From NCBI GenBank assembly GCA_002083405.1, contig LVWT01000059.1, forward strand, positions 11,750 to 75,749: DNA of 64,000 nucleotides, given 5' to 3'. This document shows, piece by piece, positions 8,189 to 16,595 of this stretch. Both the position numbers and the translations under genes were made by a program. Numbering within the stretch: position 1 is the first letter of the stretch; each line of letters begins with the position of its first letter. Source of the DNA: Nitrospira sp. SG-bin2. Its GTDB lineage: Bacteria; Nitrospirota; Nitrospiria; Nitrospirales; Nitrospiraceae. The notes beneath the pieces were generated by a model. The model was not told the DNA's origin and did no database searches. It worked only from the letters and a program-made list of their open reading frames with translations.

Positions 8189-10078
8189 ATGAGTGATCAG
8201 ATCGAGACGCTCCTGAAAGAAAGCCGCACGTACCAGCCGACCGCCAAGACAATCGAGGCTGCCTATATCAAGGACTATGAGGCCGAGTACAAAAAGTCCA
8301 TTGCCGACCCTGAAGCGTTTTGGAACACTGCGGCAAAAGAGCTGGAATGGTTCTCTCCCTGGAACAAAGTCCTGGAATGGAATTATCCCTGGGCCAAGTG
8401 GTTTGTCGGCGCCACCTGTAACATCGCCTACAACTGCCTGGACCGCCACGTCAAAACATGGCGCAAAAACAAGGTCGCGCTGATTTGGGTGGGGGAACAG
8501 GATCAGGAGCGCGTATTCACTTATGGAGAACTCTACCGGCAGGTGAATCGCTGCGCCAACGGTCTGAAAAGGCTGGGCATCACCAAAGGCGATCGAGTCA
8601 CCATCTATCTCCCGAAAGTTCCGGAGCAGGTCATCGCGATGCTGGCCTGCGCCAGGATCGGCGCCATTCACAGCGTGGTCTATTCGGGTTTCAGCGCCCC
8701 GGCCCTCGCCAGCCGTATCAACGATGCCGAGTCGAAGCTTGTGATCACTGCCGACGTCGGCTTCGATCGAGGCAAAACTATCCACTTGAAGCCAGTCGTA
8801 GACGATGCACTGAAGACATGCTCGACGGTGGAGCATGTGATTGTCGTACGCCGCCAGAGTCAGGGCCAGGCCTTATCGGCACCGAAGGAACTCGATTGGA
8901 GCGACTGGGTGAAAGGTGAGCGCGCGATCTGTGCCGCAGAACCGTTGGATGCTGAAGCCCCGCTATACATTCTCTACACGTCAGGCACAACCGGAAAACC
9001 GAAAGGCGTCGTCCATGTTCACGGCGGCTACATGGTCGGAACCTATATCACAACTAAGTATGTGTTCGACCTGAAAGACGACGACGTGTATTTCTGTGTG
9101 GCCGATCCCGGCTGGGTCACAGGCCACAGCTACATCGTCTATGGCCCGCTCCTCAACGGTGCGACAATCTTGACCGCAGAAGGGAAGCCCGACTATCCGA
9201 CCCCGGGCCGTTGGTGGGACTTGATCGAACGATACGGTGTCTCGATTTTTTACACGACCCCGACCGCGATCCGCCTGCTTATGCGATACGGCGAAGACTG
9301 GCCCAAGAAGTCCGACCTCTCGTCACTCCGCATCTTGGGCAGCGTCGGAGAACCGATCAATCCGGAAGCCTGGGAATGGTTTCACCGTGCGACAGGCGGA
9401 GACAAGCCCATTATGGATACCTGGTGGCAGACAGAGACTGGCTCCATTCTGATCACTCCCCTTCCCACAGTGCCGCTCAAACCAGGCTCTGCGACAAGAC
9501 CATTTTTAGGAATCGAAGCGGATGTGGTAGACCGTGAGGGCAAGAGCTTGCCTGCCAATGCGGGAGGATTTGCCGTCATCAAGAAACCCTGGCCCTCGAT
9601 GATGCGCGCCATCTATAAAGATCCGGAACGATACAAAACCTACTGGAACACAATCCCCAATTGTTATGCTGCAGGTGACGTGTGCCACAAAGACGCAGAT
9701 GGCTATATGTGGTTCATGGGCCGGGCCGACGATGTCATCAAGGTCGCCGGGAATCGACTGGGCACAGCTGAGGTCGAGAGCGCGTTGGTCAGCCATCCGG
9801 CGGTTGCGGAAGCTGCCGTCATCGGCAAGCCGCACAAGACCGTCGGCGAATCCATCAAGGCCTTCGTTATTCTGAAGCAGGGCGAGCAGGACACCCCGGC
9901 GCTGATCAAGTCGATCAAGGATCAGGTGCTGAAAGAGCTGGGCAAGATCGGCGTCCCGTCCGAAATCGACATCGTCTCGTCTCTTCCAAAGACCAGGTCT
10001 GGCAAAATCATGCGCCGCGTCCTGAAAGCGAAAGAACTCGGACAAGACCCGGGGGATATTTCAACGATCGAGGAGTGA
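8189..10078 (+). CDS. acs: Acetyl-CoA synthetase (AMP-forming)
   Basis: 629 residues from ATG 8189, chosen because GAGGAGG at 8172-8178 lies about 10 bases before it; a GTG at 8165 is an unlikely alternative. The enzyme activates acetate with ATP to acetyl-AMP and then acetyl-CoA. Visible motifs are the P-loop-like YTSGTTGKPKG, the acetate/adenylate motif WWQTETG, GRADDVIKVAGNRLG and the C-terminal PKTRSGKIMRR with the Lys that is acetyl-regulated in the family. Length and order match Acs. It is followed by a small membrane protein gene whose start lies 6 bases after the stop. Confidence 0.93.
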   Translation: MSDQIETLLKESRTYQPTAKTIEAAYIKDYEAEYKKSIADPEAFWNTAAKELEWFSPWNKVLEWNYPWAKWFVGATCNIAYNCLDRHVKTWRKNKVALIWVGEQDQERVFTYGELYRQVNRCANGLKRLGITKGDRVTIYLPKVPEQVIAMLACARIGAIHSVVYSGFSAPALASRINDAESKLVITADVGFDRGKTIHLKPVVDDALKTCSTVEHVIVVRRQSQGQALSAPKELDWSDWVKGERAICAAEPLDAEAPLYILYTSGTTGKPKGVVHVHGGYMVGTYITTKYVFDLKDDDVYFCVADPGWVTGHSYIVYGPLLNGATILTAEGKPDYPTPGRWWDLIERYGVSIFYTTPTAIRLLMRYGEDWPKKSDLSSLRILGSVGEPINPEAWEWFHRATGGDKPIMDTWWQTETGSILITPLPTVPLKPGSATRPFLGIEADVVDREGKSLPANAGGFAVIKKPWPSMMRAIYKDPERYKTYWNTIPNCYAAGDVCHKDADGYMWFMGRADDVIKVAGNRLGTAEVESALVSHPAVAEAAVIGKPHKTVGESIKAFVILKQGEQDTPALIKSIKDQVLKELGKIGVPSEIDIVSSLPKTRSGKIMRRVLKAKELGQDPGDISTIEE

Positions 10079-10083
10079 CCGCT

Positions 10084-10308
10084 TTGGCACGGGGCCAGCG
10101 CAAACCGGGCGAGCCGATCTATTTGAGGCGCCACGTGATCAGTCTTGCGCTGGCCGTGGGTCTTCCACTGGTCCTGTTACAGCTCTACAAGATCTACATC
10201 GGCCCCATCGACTTCGGCACACAGCTTCTGGTCATTGTCATCACCTCCGTATTTGCTGGAGCAGTACTCTATCTCACCTACCGTTCCTCGGCAAAAAACC
10301 AGCCGTAG
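10084..10308 (+). CDS. Small two-helix membrane protein
   Basis: 74 residues from TTG 10084, preferred because the GAGGAG at the end of acs (10070-10075) is 8 bases upstream; GTG at 10075, overlapping the acs stop, is the alternative. Two hydrophobic helices (LALAVGLPLVLLQLY and LLVIVITSVFAGAVLYL) suggest an inner-membrane hairpin, with a positive N-terminal tail. It is translationally coupled to acs, which suggests a link to acetate use, but no function can be assigned. Confidence 0.6.
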   Translation: MARGQRKPGEPIYLRRHVISLALAVGLPLVLLQLYKIYIGPIDFGTQLLVIVITSVFAGAVLYLTYRSSAKNQP

Positions 10309-10552
10309 TATATGACCGGGGGCTTTCAATCCCGTTCCATTTCTTGGCTCAACGACGCGCAATTTTTGGCTCTATTTCCTCTAATCTTCACCCCTATGAG
10401 CAGGAACCGCACCAGCAAAACCCCTTGAAATTCAATACCGGCATGCTGCTTGCGATGCTGAGCGGGCAAGGAAGTTGTTTTACCTCGCAAGCCTGTCGAG
10501 CTTCGATCATCGATCTCGAATCCGGCTTGGAGTAACCAAGGAGGACCTCGAA

Positions 10553-11383
10553 ATGAGTTCACAATCAATACAGGAATCTGCAGAGACTCTTTTGCACCGG
10601 AGAGGCCGGGTCTCAACCCTTTGCCTCTCCGTCATGCTCGCGGGAGCGTTCAGTGTCTCGCTGATGGCCGGCCCTGCCAATGCAGGGGACAGGAAGCACG
10701 ATAGAGATGATGATAATGACAAAAAGCACAGCCTGGTGATGCGTCCCTATAGCGATCACAATTTGCGCTACATGGTGATGCAACTCCAACGGGAAGTCGA
10801 AAACCTCAAGAAAGAAATCGCCGCGAGGCCAGCCGGTACCGGCACTAGCACCGGGCCAAGCCTGACGGATTTCAACGCACTTAAGACGCGTGTAGCCGAT
10901 GCGGAAACCATGTTGGGACAACATACTACCAGCCTGACGGAAGTGAAGAGCAATCCCGTGTTGTCGCTGAAAGACTATCTGAGGGTGGAAACCACTGCGG
11001 TCAATGGCATGCTTGGCCCCCATATCATTTTCACCGGGGCAAACGTGCATGTCCGAAATGGAGCGAATGCGACAACTACCACGAACAGCCTTGGGAATCT
11101 GGTTCTCGGCTATAATGAAACCGCTCAGGGCGTTGCTCGAGACGGCTCACATAACCTCGTGAGCGGCCAGGGGAACTCATTCCGATCGTTCGGCGGGCTT
11201 GTTTTCGGCACTGACAACGTCATCTCCGGCCAGTTTGCCACAGTCCTTGGCGGTGGACAGAACAGGGCGATTGCACCGTACTCGACTGTAATTGGCAGCA
11301 TGCAGAATGTCAGTGACTCGAATTACGAAATCACGCCGATGCCACAGAGCGGTGGCGGCAGTACCGGTGGCGGAGGCTTCTAA
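10553..11383 (+). CDS. Secreted coiled-coil/YadA-head-like repeat protein
   Basis: 276 residues from ATG 10553, which has AGGAGG 8 bases upstream. There is a signal peptide ending near ANAG, a charged linker (HDRDDDNDKKH), a coiled coil (LRYMVMQLQREVENLKKEI), a second helical part, and a C-terminal region of short Gly/Asn/Ser repeats (NLVSGQGNSF, GLVFGTDNVISG, ATVLGGGQNRA, STVIGS). The repeats resemble the left-handed beta-roll of trimeric autotransporter heads, but no membrane anchor domain follows. It ends in a Gly-rich tail. Probably a surface or extracellular protein; trimerisation is inference. Confidence 0.6.
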   Translation: MSSQSIQESAETLLHRRGRVSTLCLSVMLAGAFSVSLMAGPANAGDRKHDRDDDNDKKHSLVMRPYSDHNLRYMVMQLQREVENLKKEIAARPAGTGTSTGPSLTDFNALKTRVADAETMLGQHTTSLTEVKSNPVLSLKDYLRVETTAVNGMLGPHIIFTGANVHVRNGANATTTTNSLGNLVLGYNETAQGVARDGSHNLVSGQGNSFRSFGGLVFGTDNVISGQFATVLGGGQNRAIAPYSTVIGSMQNVSDSNYEITPMPQSGGGSTGGGGF

Positions 11384-11397
11384 ATAATCACCTCAGC

Positions 11398-11424
11398 AGC
11401 CGGGCTCCGACAGGGGGCCCGGCT
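11398..11424 (+). terminator. Hairpin terminator after the surface-protein gene
   Basis: AGCCGGGC (11398-11405) pairs with GCCCGGCT (11417-11424) around an 11-base loop, 15 bases past the stop codon. The T-tract is weak (CCTCTCCTT), so termination efficiency is uncertain. Confidence 0.55.
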
Positions 11425-11510
11425 CCTCTCCTTGAGCAGATCCGCACTTCTCACGCCGCACAACACATAGGCACGGATGGGCGTATACCAAGTCGCCTCC
11501 GACCGGGGAG

Positions 11511-12164
11511 TCAGATCAATCCCCGCTTCTGCAAGTAGTCCTTGTCAATAATGGGTGAGGCCTTTGGAACTTGGCTGCGATCTTGGAGGAGGCGCTCGAC
11601 ATACTTGCCGATGAGGTCGGATTCAAGATTGACAGAATCGTTAACCTGTTTGAGGCCGAGGGTGGTCACTTTGGCCGTGTGCGGGATGATCGCAATACTG
11701 AAGGAATGGTCTCCGACTTCATTGATTGTAAGACTGATGCCGTCGACTGTGATCGAACCTTTCCCCACACAGTAGCGCAGGATGGCGGGAGCTGCCTCGA
11801 TCACGAAGATAATCATATTGCCTTCTTGACGCCGGCTGCGGATGACTCCGACCCCGTCTACATGGCCTGCCACCAGATGCCCGCCGATACGCTCGTTCAA
11901 CTTCATGGCCCGTTCGAGATTCACCGGCGTTCCTACAGCCATGCTGCCCAGTGTGGTCACTGAAAGCGTTTCAGGCGACATCTCCACAGAGAAATCACGT
12001 TCACTTCGTGACACTACGGTGAGACAAGTTCCATTGACACTCACGCTATCCCCGATCTTGAGGTCGCCCATCACGGTCGAAGCCAGAATGGTCACTCTCG
12101 TGCCAGCCAGTGTTTTGTCCAGTGTGGTAATGGCTCCAATTTCTTCAACGATGCCGGTGAACAT
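11511..12164 (-). CDS. ribE: Riboflavin synthase, alpha subunit
   Basis: 217 residues. The start was set at the second ATG (MFTGIVEEIG, 12164), because AAGGGA lies 8 bases upstream of it and would be too close for the first ATG at 12173. The enzyme dismutates two 6,7-dimethyl-8-ribityllumazines to riboflavin. Two lumazine-binding repeats are visible (residues 1-97 and ~98-195), with MFTGIVEE, NGTCLTV, GGHLVAGHVDGVG and DGISLTIN. It is the last gene of a long operon that also holds ribD, with three unrelated genes between them. ribBA and ribH are not in the window. Confidence 0.93.
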   Translation of the reverse strand: MFTGIVEEIGAITTLDKTLAGTRVTILASTVMGDLKIGDSVSVNGTCLTVVSRSERDFSVEMSPETLSVTTLGSMAVGTPVNLERAMKLNERIGGHLVAGHVDGVGVIRSRRQEGNMIIFVIEAAPAILRYCVGKGSITVDGISLTINEVGDHSFSIAIIPHTAKVTTLGLKQVNDSVNLESDLIGKYVERLLQDRSQVPKASPIIDKDYLQKRGLI

Positions 12165-12191
12165 GGATGACATCCCTTCGGTTAACCGCCA

Positions 12192-13382
12192 TTATACCAT
12201 CACGGGACCGGCCGATCGTCCCCTCATGACCAGCCAAAACACTCCACCAGCCGCCAGCTGAATACCGGCGATAATGGCAAAGGCTTGTCCATAGCTCAAC
12301 GTTGCAATCAGCAGCCCTGCGAGCAGCGGCCCGCTGGCGTGGCCGATATCCATGATCGTGCCCTGCATTCCCATGCCAGCCCCTAGTGTCTTAAACTCGG
12401 AGCTGTCTGCCACAAGGGCTGAGGAGGACGAGGAGACCACCGCTTCGCCGAAGCCGAATCCAGCCGAGAGCGCCAACAATATTCCAAACACCGATGACTG
12501 TGGGATACAGACAAACGTCCCGGCGCAGATCAGCAGGCCGATGAGAATCAACGGCTGGCGCCCTACCCGATCAGACACCCGGCCCATAATTGGTTTAGAA
12601 AAAAACGAGGTACAGGATTGCACACTAAACAGCAGACCGACTTCGCCGGGGTTCAATCCAACGGAGATTCCGTACAGCGGTAAAAACGCCATCAAGGCGC
12701 CGTTCGCGATCATCTTGGCGGCATCAGTCATGCTGGTGATCAGTACGACCTTATTTCTTGCAATGACAGCAAATCCCTTCCACATTTCAGAGAGCACAAC
12801 CCTCAATCCCTTTGTCTCCAATTGAGGTGTGGCAACGTCCAGATGAAGGCTATAAAACAACACCATTCCAACGCAGCCGAAGATGCCGGCCGTGACAAAC
12901 GCCGTCTGAAATCCTGCCGCATAGACCAGATAGCCTCCGATGAAAGGCCCCAACAGCGCACCGGACTGGGTGCAGGCCGTATAGGTGCCGAGCGCCGCTC
13001 CACGCCGCTCCCGATAGAGTTCCGCCACAGTAGCCAGGGCGCTCGGCGCGAAGATCGCCGTAGCAAGCCCGTGGGCAAACCGCAGCGCGGTGAGTGCATC
13101 TAAGTCAGTAATGAAGGGATAAAGAAACGGCGGCAGCCCGAACGCCACCACGCCGATCCGCAACAACAACCGTCTCCCATAAATATCGGAGAGGGCTCCG
13201 GACGGCAGCTTGAGAAAGACTCCGGTCAACGTCGAGACCGACACGATCAGACCAATCCGTTCTGGGCTTGCACCGAGCGACTCTGCAAAAAGCGAGAGCA
13301 CGGGCATCCGAACCATGTTGTAGCTGATGAAGCTGAAAATACCGACTGCACAAACCAATCGGAAACTGCGCGATGTGGTCAT
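12192..13382 (-). CDS. Major facilitator superfamily transporter
   Basis: 396 residues forming about 12 hydrophobic segments. The first loop carries the MFS motif variant GALSDIYGRRLLLRIG, and a second copy of the motif (GRVSDRVGRQPLILIG) sits in the second half, as expected for a 6+6 drug/metabolite transporter. Its ATG overlaps the stop of the preceding gene by 4 bases, and ribE follows 27 bases later. Position between rib genes hints at a flavin or precursor exporter, but the sequence alone only supports an inner-membrane MFS permease. Confidence 0.85.
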   Translation of the reverse strand: MTTSRSFRLVCAVGIFSFISYNMVRMPVLSLFAESLGASPERIGLIVSVSTLTGVFLKLPSGALSDIYGRRLLLRIGVVAFGLPPFLYPFITDLDALTALRFAHGLATAIFAPSALATVAELYRERRGAALGTYTACTQSGALLGPFIGGYLVYAAGFQTAFVTAGIFGCVGMVLFYSLHLDVATPQLETKGLRVVLSEMWKGFAVIARNKVVLITSMTDAAKMIANGALMAFLPLYGISVGLNPGEVGLLFSVQSCTSFFSKPIMGRVSDRVGRQPLILIGLLICAGTFVCIPQSSVFGILLALSAGFGFGEAVVSSSSSALVADSSEFKTLGAGMGMQGTIMDIGHASGPLLAGLLIATLSYGQAFAIIAGIQLAAGGVFWLVMRGRSAGPVMV

Positions 13383-14194
13383 GGGGTTGGTCCGTTCGGG
13401 CGGCCTGTGCGACTGAAATCATCTGCTCCTCCAAGCGACTGCTTCAAGAAATCGACATCACGATCAGAAAGGGCGGGCAGATCCATTGCTTGAGACAAGA
13501 CCCGCTCAGGATGCTGCCGCATGACCAGGCCTAACCGGTTGACCGTTTCCGCCCCTTTCCGCAATTTCCCCGTCACGACTCCCCCGATCAGCGGCCGCAT
13601 CAACGACACCAACCCGGAGAGGATGCGATTGTCCAGCTTGGTGTAGGAAACTACTGTACTGTCCATCGCTTCAGCCCCGTTCGGTTCCACTACCGGCTTC
13701 ATTCTAAATAACACGACAGCCTTCCCCGTAACATCAGGAAGCACCCGGCTGTTGTGTGATCCTTCGAGATAATAGAGTCGAGCTGTGCGGTCCTTATAGA
13801 CGAGCTGTACGATCCCCTGCGTCCCTTCTCCATCACTACCCCAGAATCGGTCAGGGCCCCGTTCTTCTGACTTGTACAGCCCAAGCTCGAGGCGGCCGAT
13901 CAAGAGAGTCGCGACCGGAGGATGATCCAACAAATAGTGATACATCGATTCGGACATGGCTGCCCGGACCGGCCCTACCGTAGTGACGGTCGTATAATTG
14001 TCGATGATCGGCTGCAGCAGACAGATCCACTCGGGATCGATCCGTTCGACAGGAAACACCATTCCTGCATGGTGAGGGGATAGGGCGCAAGTTTCCGATC
14101 GCACCAGCTTCAGCGGCGGGAACAGTTCCAGCCCGGTTGCGACCACCAACACCCCGACCATAGTCATCCACGGGAACCGTGATTCAGCACTCAT
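13379..14194 (-). CDS. Exported protein of unknown function, 271 aa
   Basis: A single N-terminal hydrophobic segment (TMVGVLVVATGLELF) suggests a signal anchor or uncleaved signal, so the body is likely periplasmic. The central and C-terminal parts alternate strands with a long amphipathic helix near the end (LVSLMRPLIGGVVTGKLRKG), a pattern reminiscent of START/SRPBCC lipid-binding folds; this is only a weak structural guess. Both ends overlap neighbours by 4 bases (esterase upstream, MFS downstream), so it is a genuine operon member. Confidence 0.6.
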   Translation of the reverse strand: MSAESRFPWMTMVGVLVVATGLELFPPLKLVRSETCALSPHHAGMVFPVERIDPEWICLLQPIIDNYTTVTTVGPVRAAMSESMYHYLLDHPPVATLLIGRLELGLYKSEERGPDRFWGSDGEGTQGIVQLVYKDRTARLYYLEGSHNSRVLPDVTGKAVVLFRMKPVVEPNGAEAMDSTVVSYTKLDNRILSGLVSLMRPLIGGVVTGKLRKGAETVNRLGLVMRQHPERVLSQAMDLPALSDRDVDFLKQSLGGADDFSRTGRPNGPTP

Positions 14195-15480
14195 GAGCCT
14201 TGGTTCTGAACCACGACCGTGAGGTGGACGGGAAAGAGTCCCGATGGGTCTTGTCGGATCCGGGCCTGCCGAAGCAAAAGTTCCAGAGACGGTCTTACCA
14301 TGCCCTCAAACGATGACTGCCCATTGGTCAACACCGTCAACGGCTTGGCTAGGTCGATGAGGCGGCTGTTCAAGAATAGGCTATACCGTCGAACCCGCTC
14401 CGCTCTGACCTCGATGCGATTCGGCGACACGATGACTGCATCGAGCGTGGCATACTCTCGGCGCTTAATCAGTTCGTCACTTTTATCAACCAGATCATCG
14501 GAAAATGCCGCAATGGGATCGGTGGAGTCCATGCGCAGCCAGTTGAATGCCTGAAAGTGGCTGGCATCGCGCACCAGCGTCAGCCTGGCCGGGAAGGGAT
14601 CGCGACGCCGACCGTTCAACCAGGCCACAAGGTCCGGCAGTTCTTCTTTGGGAAAATAATGGCCGCCCGCCATAGGATGCTCCCGCTCGTGCTCACGATA
14701 CACATGCGCATAGCCAAGCGCATGGAGTTCGCGCGAGATCGACCGGCTCAACTCCACCGGCATCACCTGGTCCTTCGCGCCATGGATGATATAGATCGAC
14801 GTATTGCGGAGATTTGCCAGAAACGGCATCAGCGTCCCATCCAGACCACCGGCCATCGGTGCGATACCGGCAAAAAGCGGCGCATGATGCATCCCGATGA
14901 TCCACGCTCCGATGCCCCCGTTCGACATACCGGTCAGAAATATGCGATCCGGATCGACATGGTAGCGCCGGCGGAGATCCCGAATCGTCGTCAACACGAG
15001 CTCTTCAGCCGGCCTTGTGAACCAGGCGCCGGACGGATATGTTGGACAGGCTAGAATATAGTCGCCACCCAACCGCGCTCGCCACCGTTCGAGATACGCG
15101 TCGCCGCTAAAACCGGCTCCATGCAGGCACACCACCAACCCAAAGCTCTTTGAGGAGTCATAGGACGCCGGAATCGACATGGATAATGGGTAGGCCCGCC
15201 CCCGAACAACGACATGTTCATCTGGAAATGTCCCTGCAGGGCCGGCCTCGTAGATCCGTCCGGTCTCGATAATCTGCATCACCCGCTCGACGGAAACCTC
15301 GGGATGCGCCAGGATGTCATGCAGCAACCGGTCGCCTTCTTCAACATCCGTCGAATCGAGATATTGAAAAACCTGCAACGCAAGACTTCCCGGCTCACCC
15401 ACTGGGCCATCGGCAAGGCACGGCACCGAATTCAAACCGACCAGGGCAAGCACGATGACCCCTAGCATCCACCCCTTCAC
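14191..15480 (-). CDS. Secreted alpha/beta-hydrolase (esterase/depolymerase type)
   Basis: 429 residues with a signal peptide (LVGLNSVPCLADG). The hydrolase core spans roughly residues 85-290 and shows an oxyanion-hole HGAG, the nucleophile elbow GMSNGG, the acid in GAKDQVMP and the His in MAGGHYF, so the catalytic triad looks complete. The layout resembles feruloyl-esterase/PHB-depolymerase-like and prolyl-oligopeptidase-like enzymes. A C-terminal beta-rich region (~300-429) may bind substrate. It overlaps ribD upstream and the unknown gene downstream by 4 bases each. Substrate is unknown. Confidence 0.75.
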   Translation of the reverse strand: MKGWMLGVIVLALVGLNSVPCLADGPVGEPGSLALQVFQYLDSTDVEEGDRLLHDILAHPEVSVERVMQIIETGRIYEAGPAGTFPDEHVVVRGRAYPLSMSIPASYDSSKSFGLVVCLHGAGFSGDAYLERWRARLGGDYILACPTYPSGAWFTRPAEELVLTTIRDLRRRYHVDPDRIFLTGMSNGGIGAWIIGMHHAPLFAGIAPMAGGLDGTLMPFLANLRNTSIYIIHGAKDQVMPVELSRSISRELHALGYAHVYREHEREHPMAGGHYFPKEELPDLVAWLNGRRRDPFPARLTLVRDASHFQAFNWLRMDSTDPIAAFSDDLVDKSDELIKRREYATLDAVIVSPNRIEVRAERVRRYSLFLNSRLIDLAKPLTVLTNGQSSFEGMVRPSLELLLRQARIRQDPSGLFPVHLTVVVQNQGS

Positions 15481-16595
15481 AGATCACCTTCCACGAGGAG
15501 GTCGCCCCCGACAGAGCGCGTGGTGACGTTGCGCAGCCTGAATGCCGACGTGAGGCGCGCCGGACTCTTGCCTCCGATGAAGCCTTTTGCGTCTACACCG
15601 CCGAGCAAGGCCGGCGCCATGTACAAACGCACATGTTGCACGAGCTTAGCCTTGAGCATGGCTGCATTGATTTCCCCGCCGCCCTCAACCAACAAGGACG
15701 TCACGCCACGCCTGCCGAGTTCTCGCATCAACGCCTGCAGAGACACTTTCCCTCGCACATTGGGAAACGTCAGCACCTCGATGCCGCGCCTCAGCAACGC
15801 CCGTTTCCTGGACGCCGAAGCCGAACCGGTCGTCGCCACAACCGTCTTGGCTCTCTTCTGATTGGAGAGAATCGCCGCGTTCATCGGAATGCGCAACGCG
15901 CTATCGACCACGATGCGAAGCGGTTGCCTGGATGCCAACTTGTTGAGACGCGGACCGACCCGTGCGGTAAGAGCAGAATCGTCGGTCAGCACGGTACCGA
16001 TTCCGACCAATACCGCATCCACACACGAACGAAGCCGATGAACTTCCTGGCGAGATTGCTTGCCTGTGATCCACTTGGCCGCGCCGGAAGCCGTCGCGAT
16101 CTGTCCATCGAGCGTCATCCCGGCTTTACAAATCACATAGGGGCGCTTCGTCTTGATCCAATATGAATAGGCTTTGTTCAATCCTTCAGCCTCACGGCGG
16201 GCCACGCCGACGGTGACCGAGAGTCCCGCCCGCCGGATAGCTGCAGCTCCCCTTCCCTTCACTGATGGATTAGGATCGTTCATCGCAATGACCACACGGC
16301 GGACACCAGAACGAATGACGTCAGGCACGCAGGGAGGAGTTCGTTTATTTCGATGGGAACAGGGCTCCAGAGTCACATAGAGTGTCGCGCCATGCGCGCG
16401 GCTGCCTGCTCGACGGAGGGCCAGAATTTCCGCATGAAGAAGGCCGGGGCGAAAATGAAAACCCTGACCGACGATACGGCCCTGGCTGACGACCACAGCG
16501 CCAACCATCGGATTCGGACTGGTTGTCTTCCGTCCCTTCGCCGCAAGGCGAAGGGCCAGGGTCATGTAGTGGAGATCTTGTGCGCGACCAATCAC
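15477..16595 (-). CDS. ribD: Bifunctional riboflavin deaminase/reductase RibD
   Basis: 372 residues. The N-terminal deaminase domain (1-145) carries the zinc site HAE (54-56) with LEPCSH (Cys79) and TPPC (Cys89). The C-terminal reductase domain (~150-370) shows the NADPH-binding LLVEGGGEINAAML. Together they deaminate and reduce the pyrimidine intermediate of riboflavin synthesis. The ATG overlaps the ppdK stop by 4 bases and its own stop overlaps the esterase start, so it is fully embedded in the operon. The deaminase motif has an extra residue relative to common PCSHxGRTPPC forms (HRNKRTPPC). Confidence 0.93.
   Translation of the reverse strand: MIGRAQDLHYMTLALRLAAKGRKTTSPNPMVGAVVVSQGRIVGQGFHFRPGLLHAEILALRRAGSRAHGATLYVTLEPCSHRNKRTPPCVPDVIRSGVRRVVIAMNDPNPSVKGRGAAAIRRAGLSVTVGVARREAEGLNKAYSYWIKTKRPYVICKAGMTLDGQIATASGAAKWITGKQSRQEVHRLRSCVDAVLVGIGTVLTDDSALTARVGPRLNKLASRQPLRIVVDSALRIPMNAAILSNQKRAKTVVATTGSASASRKRALLRRGIEVLTFPNVRGKVSLQALMRELGRRGVTSLLVEGGGEINAAMLKAKLVQHVRLYMAPALLGGVDAKGFIGGKSPARLTSAFRLRNVTTRSVGGDLLVEGDL

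Noticed and set aside
15477..16595. FMN riboswitch near ribD/ribE
   Set aside because: Both are deep in an operon with overlapping starts; no leader and no RFN-like conserved pattern seen.
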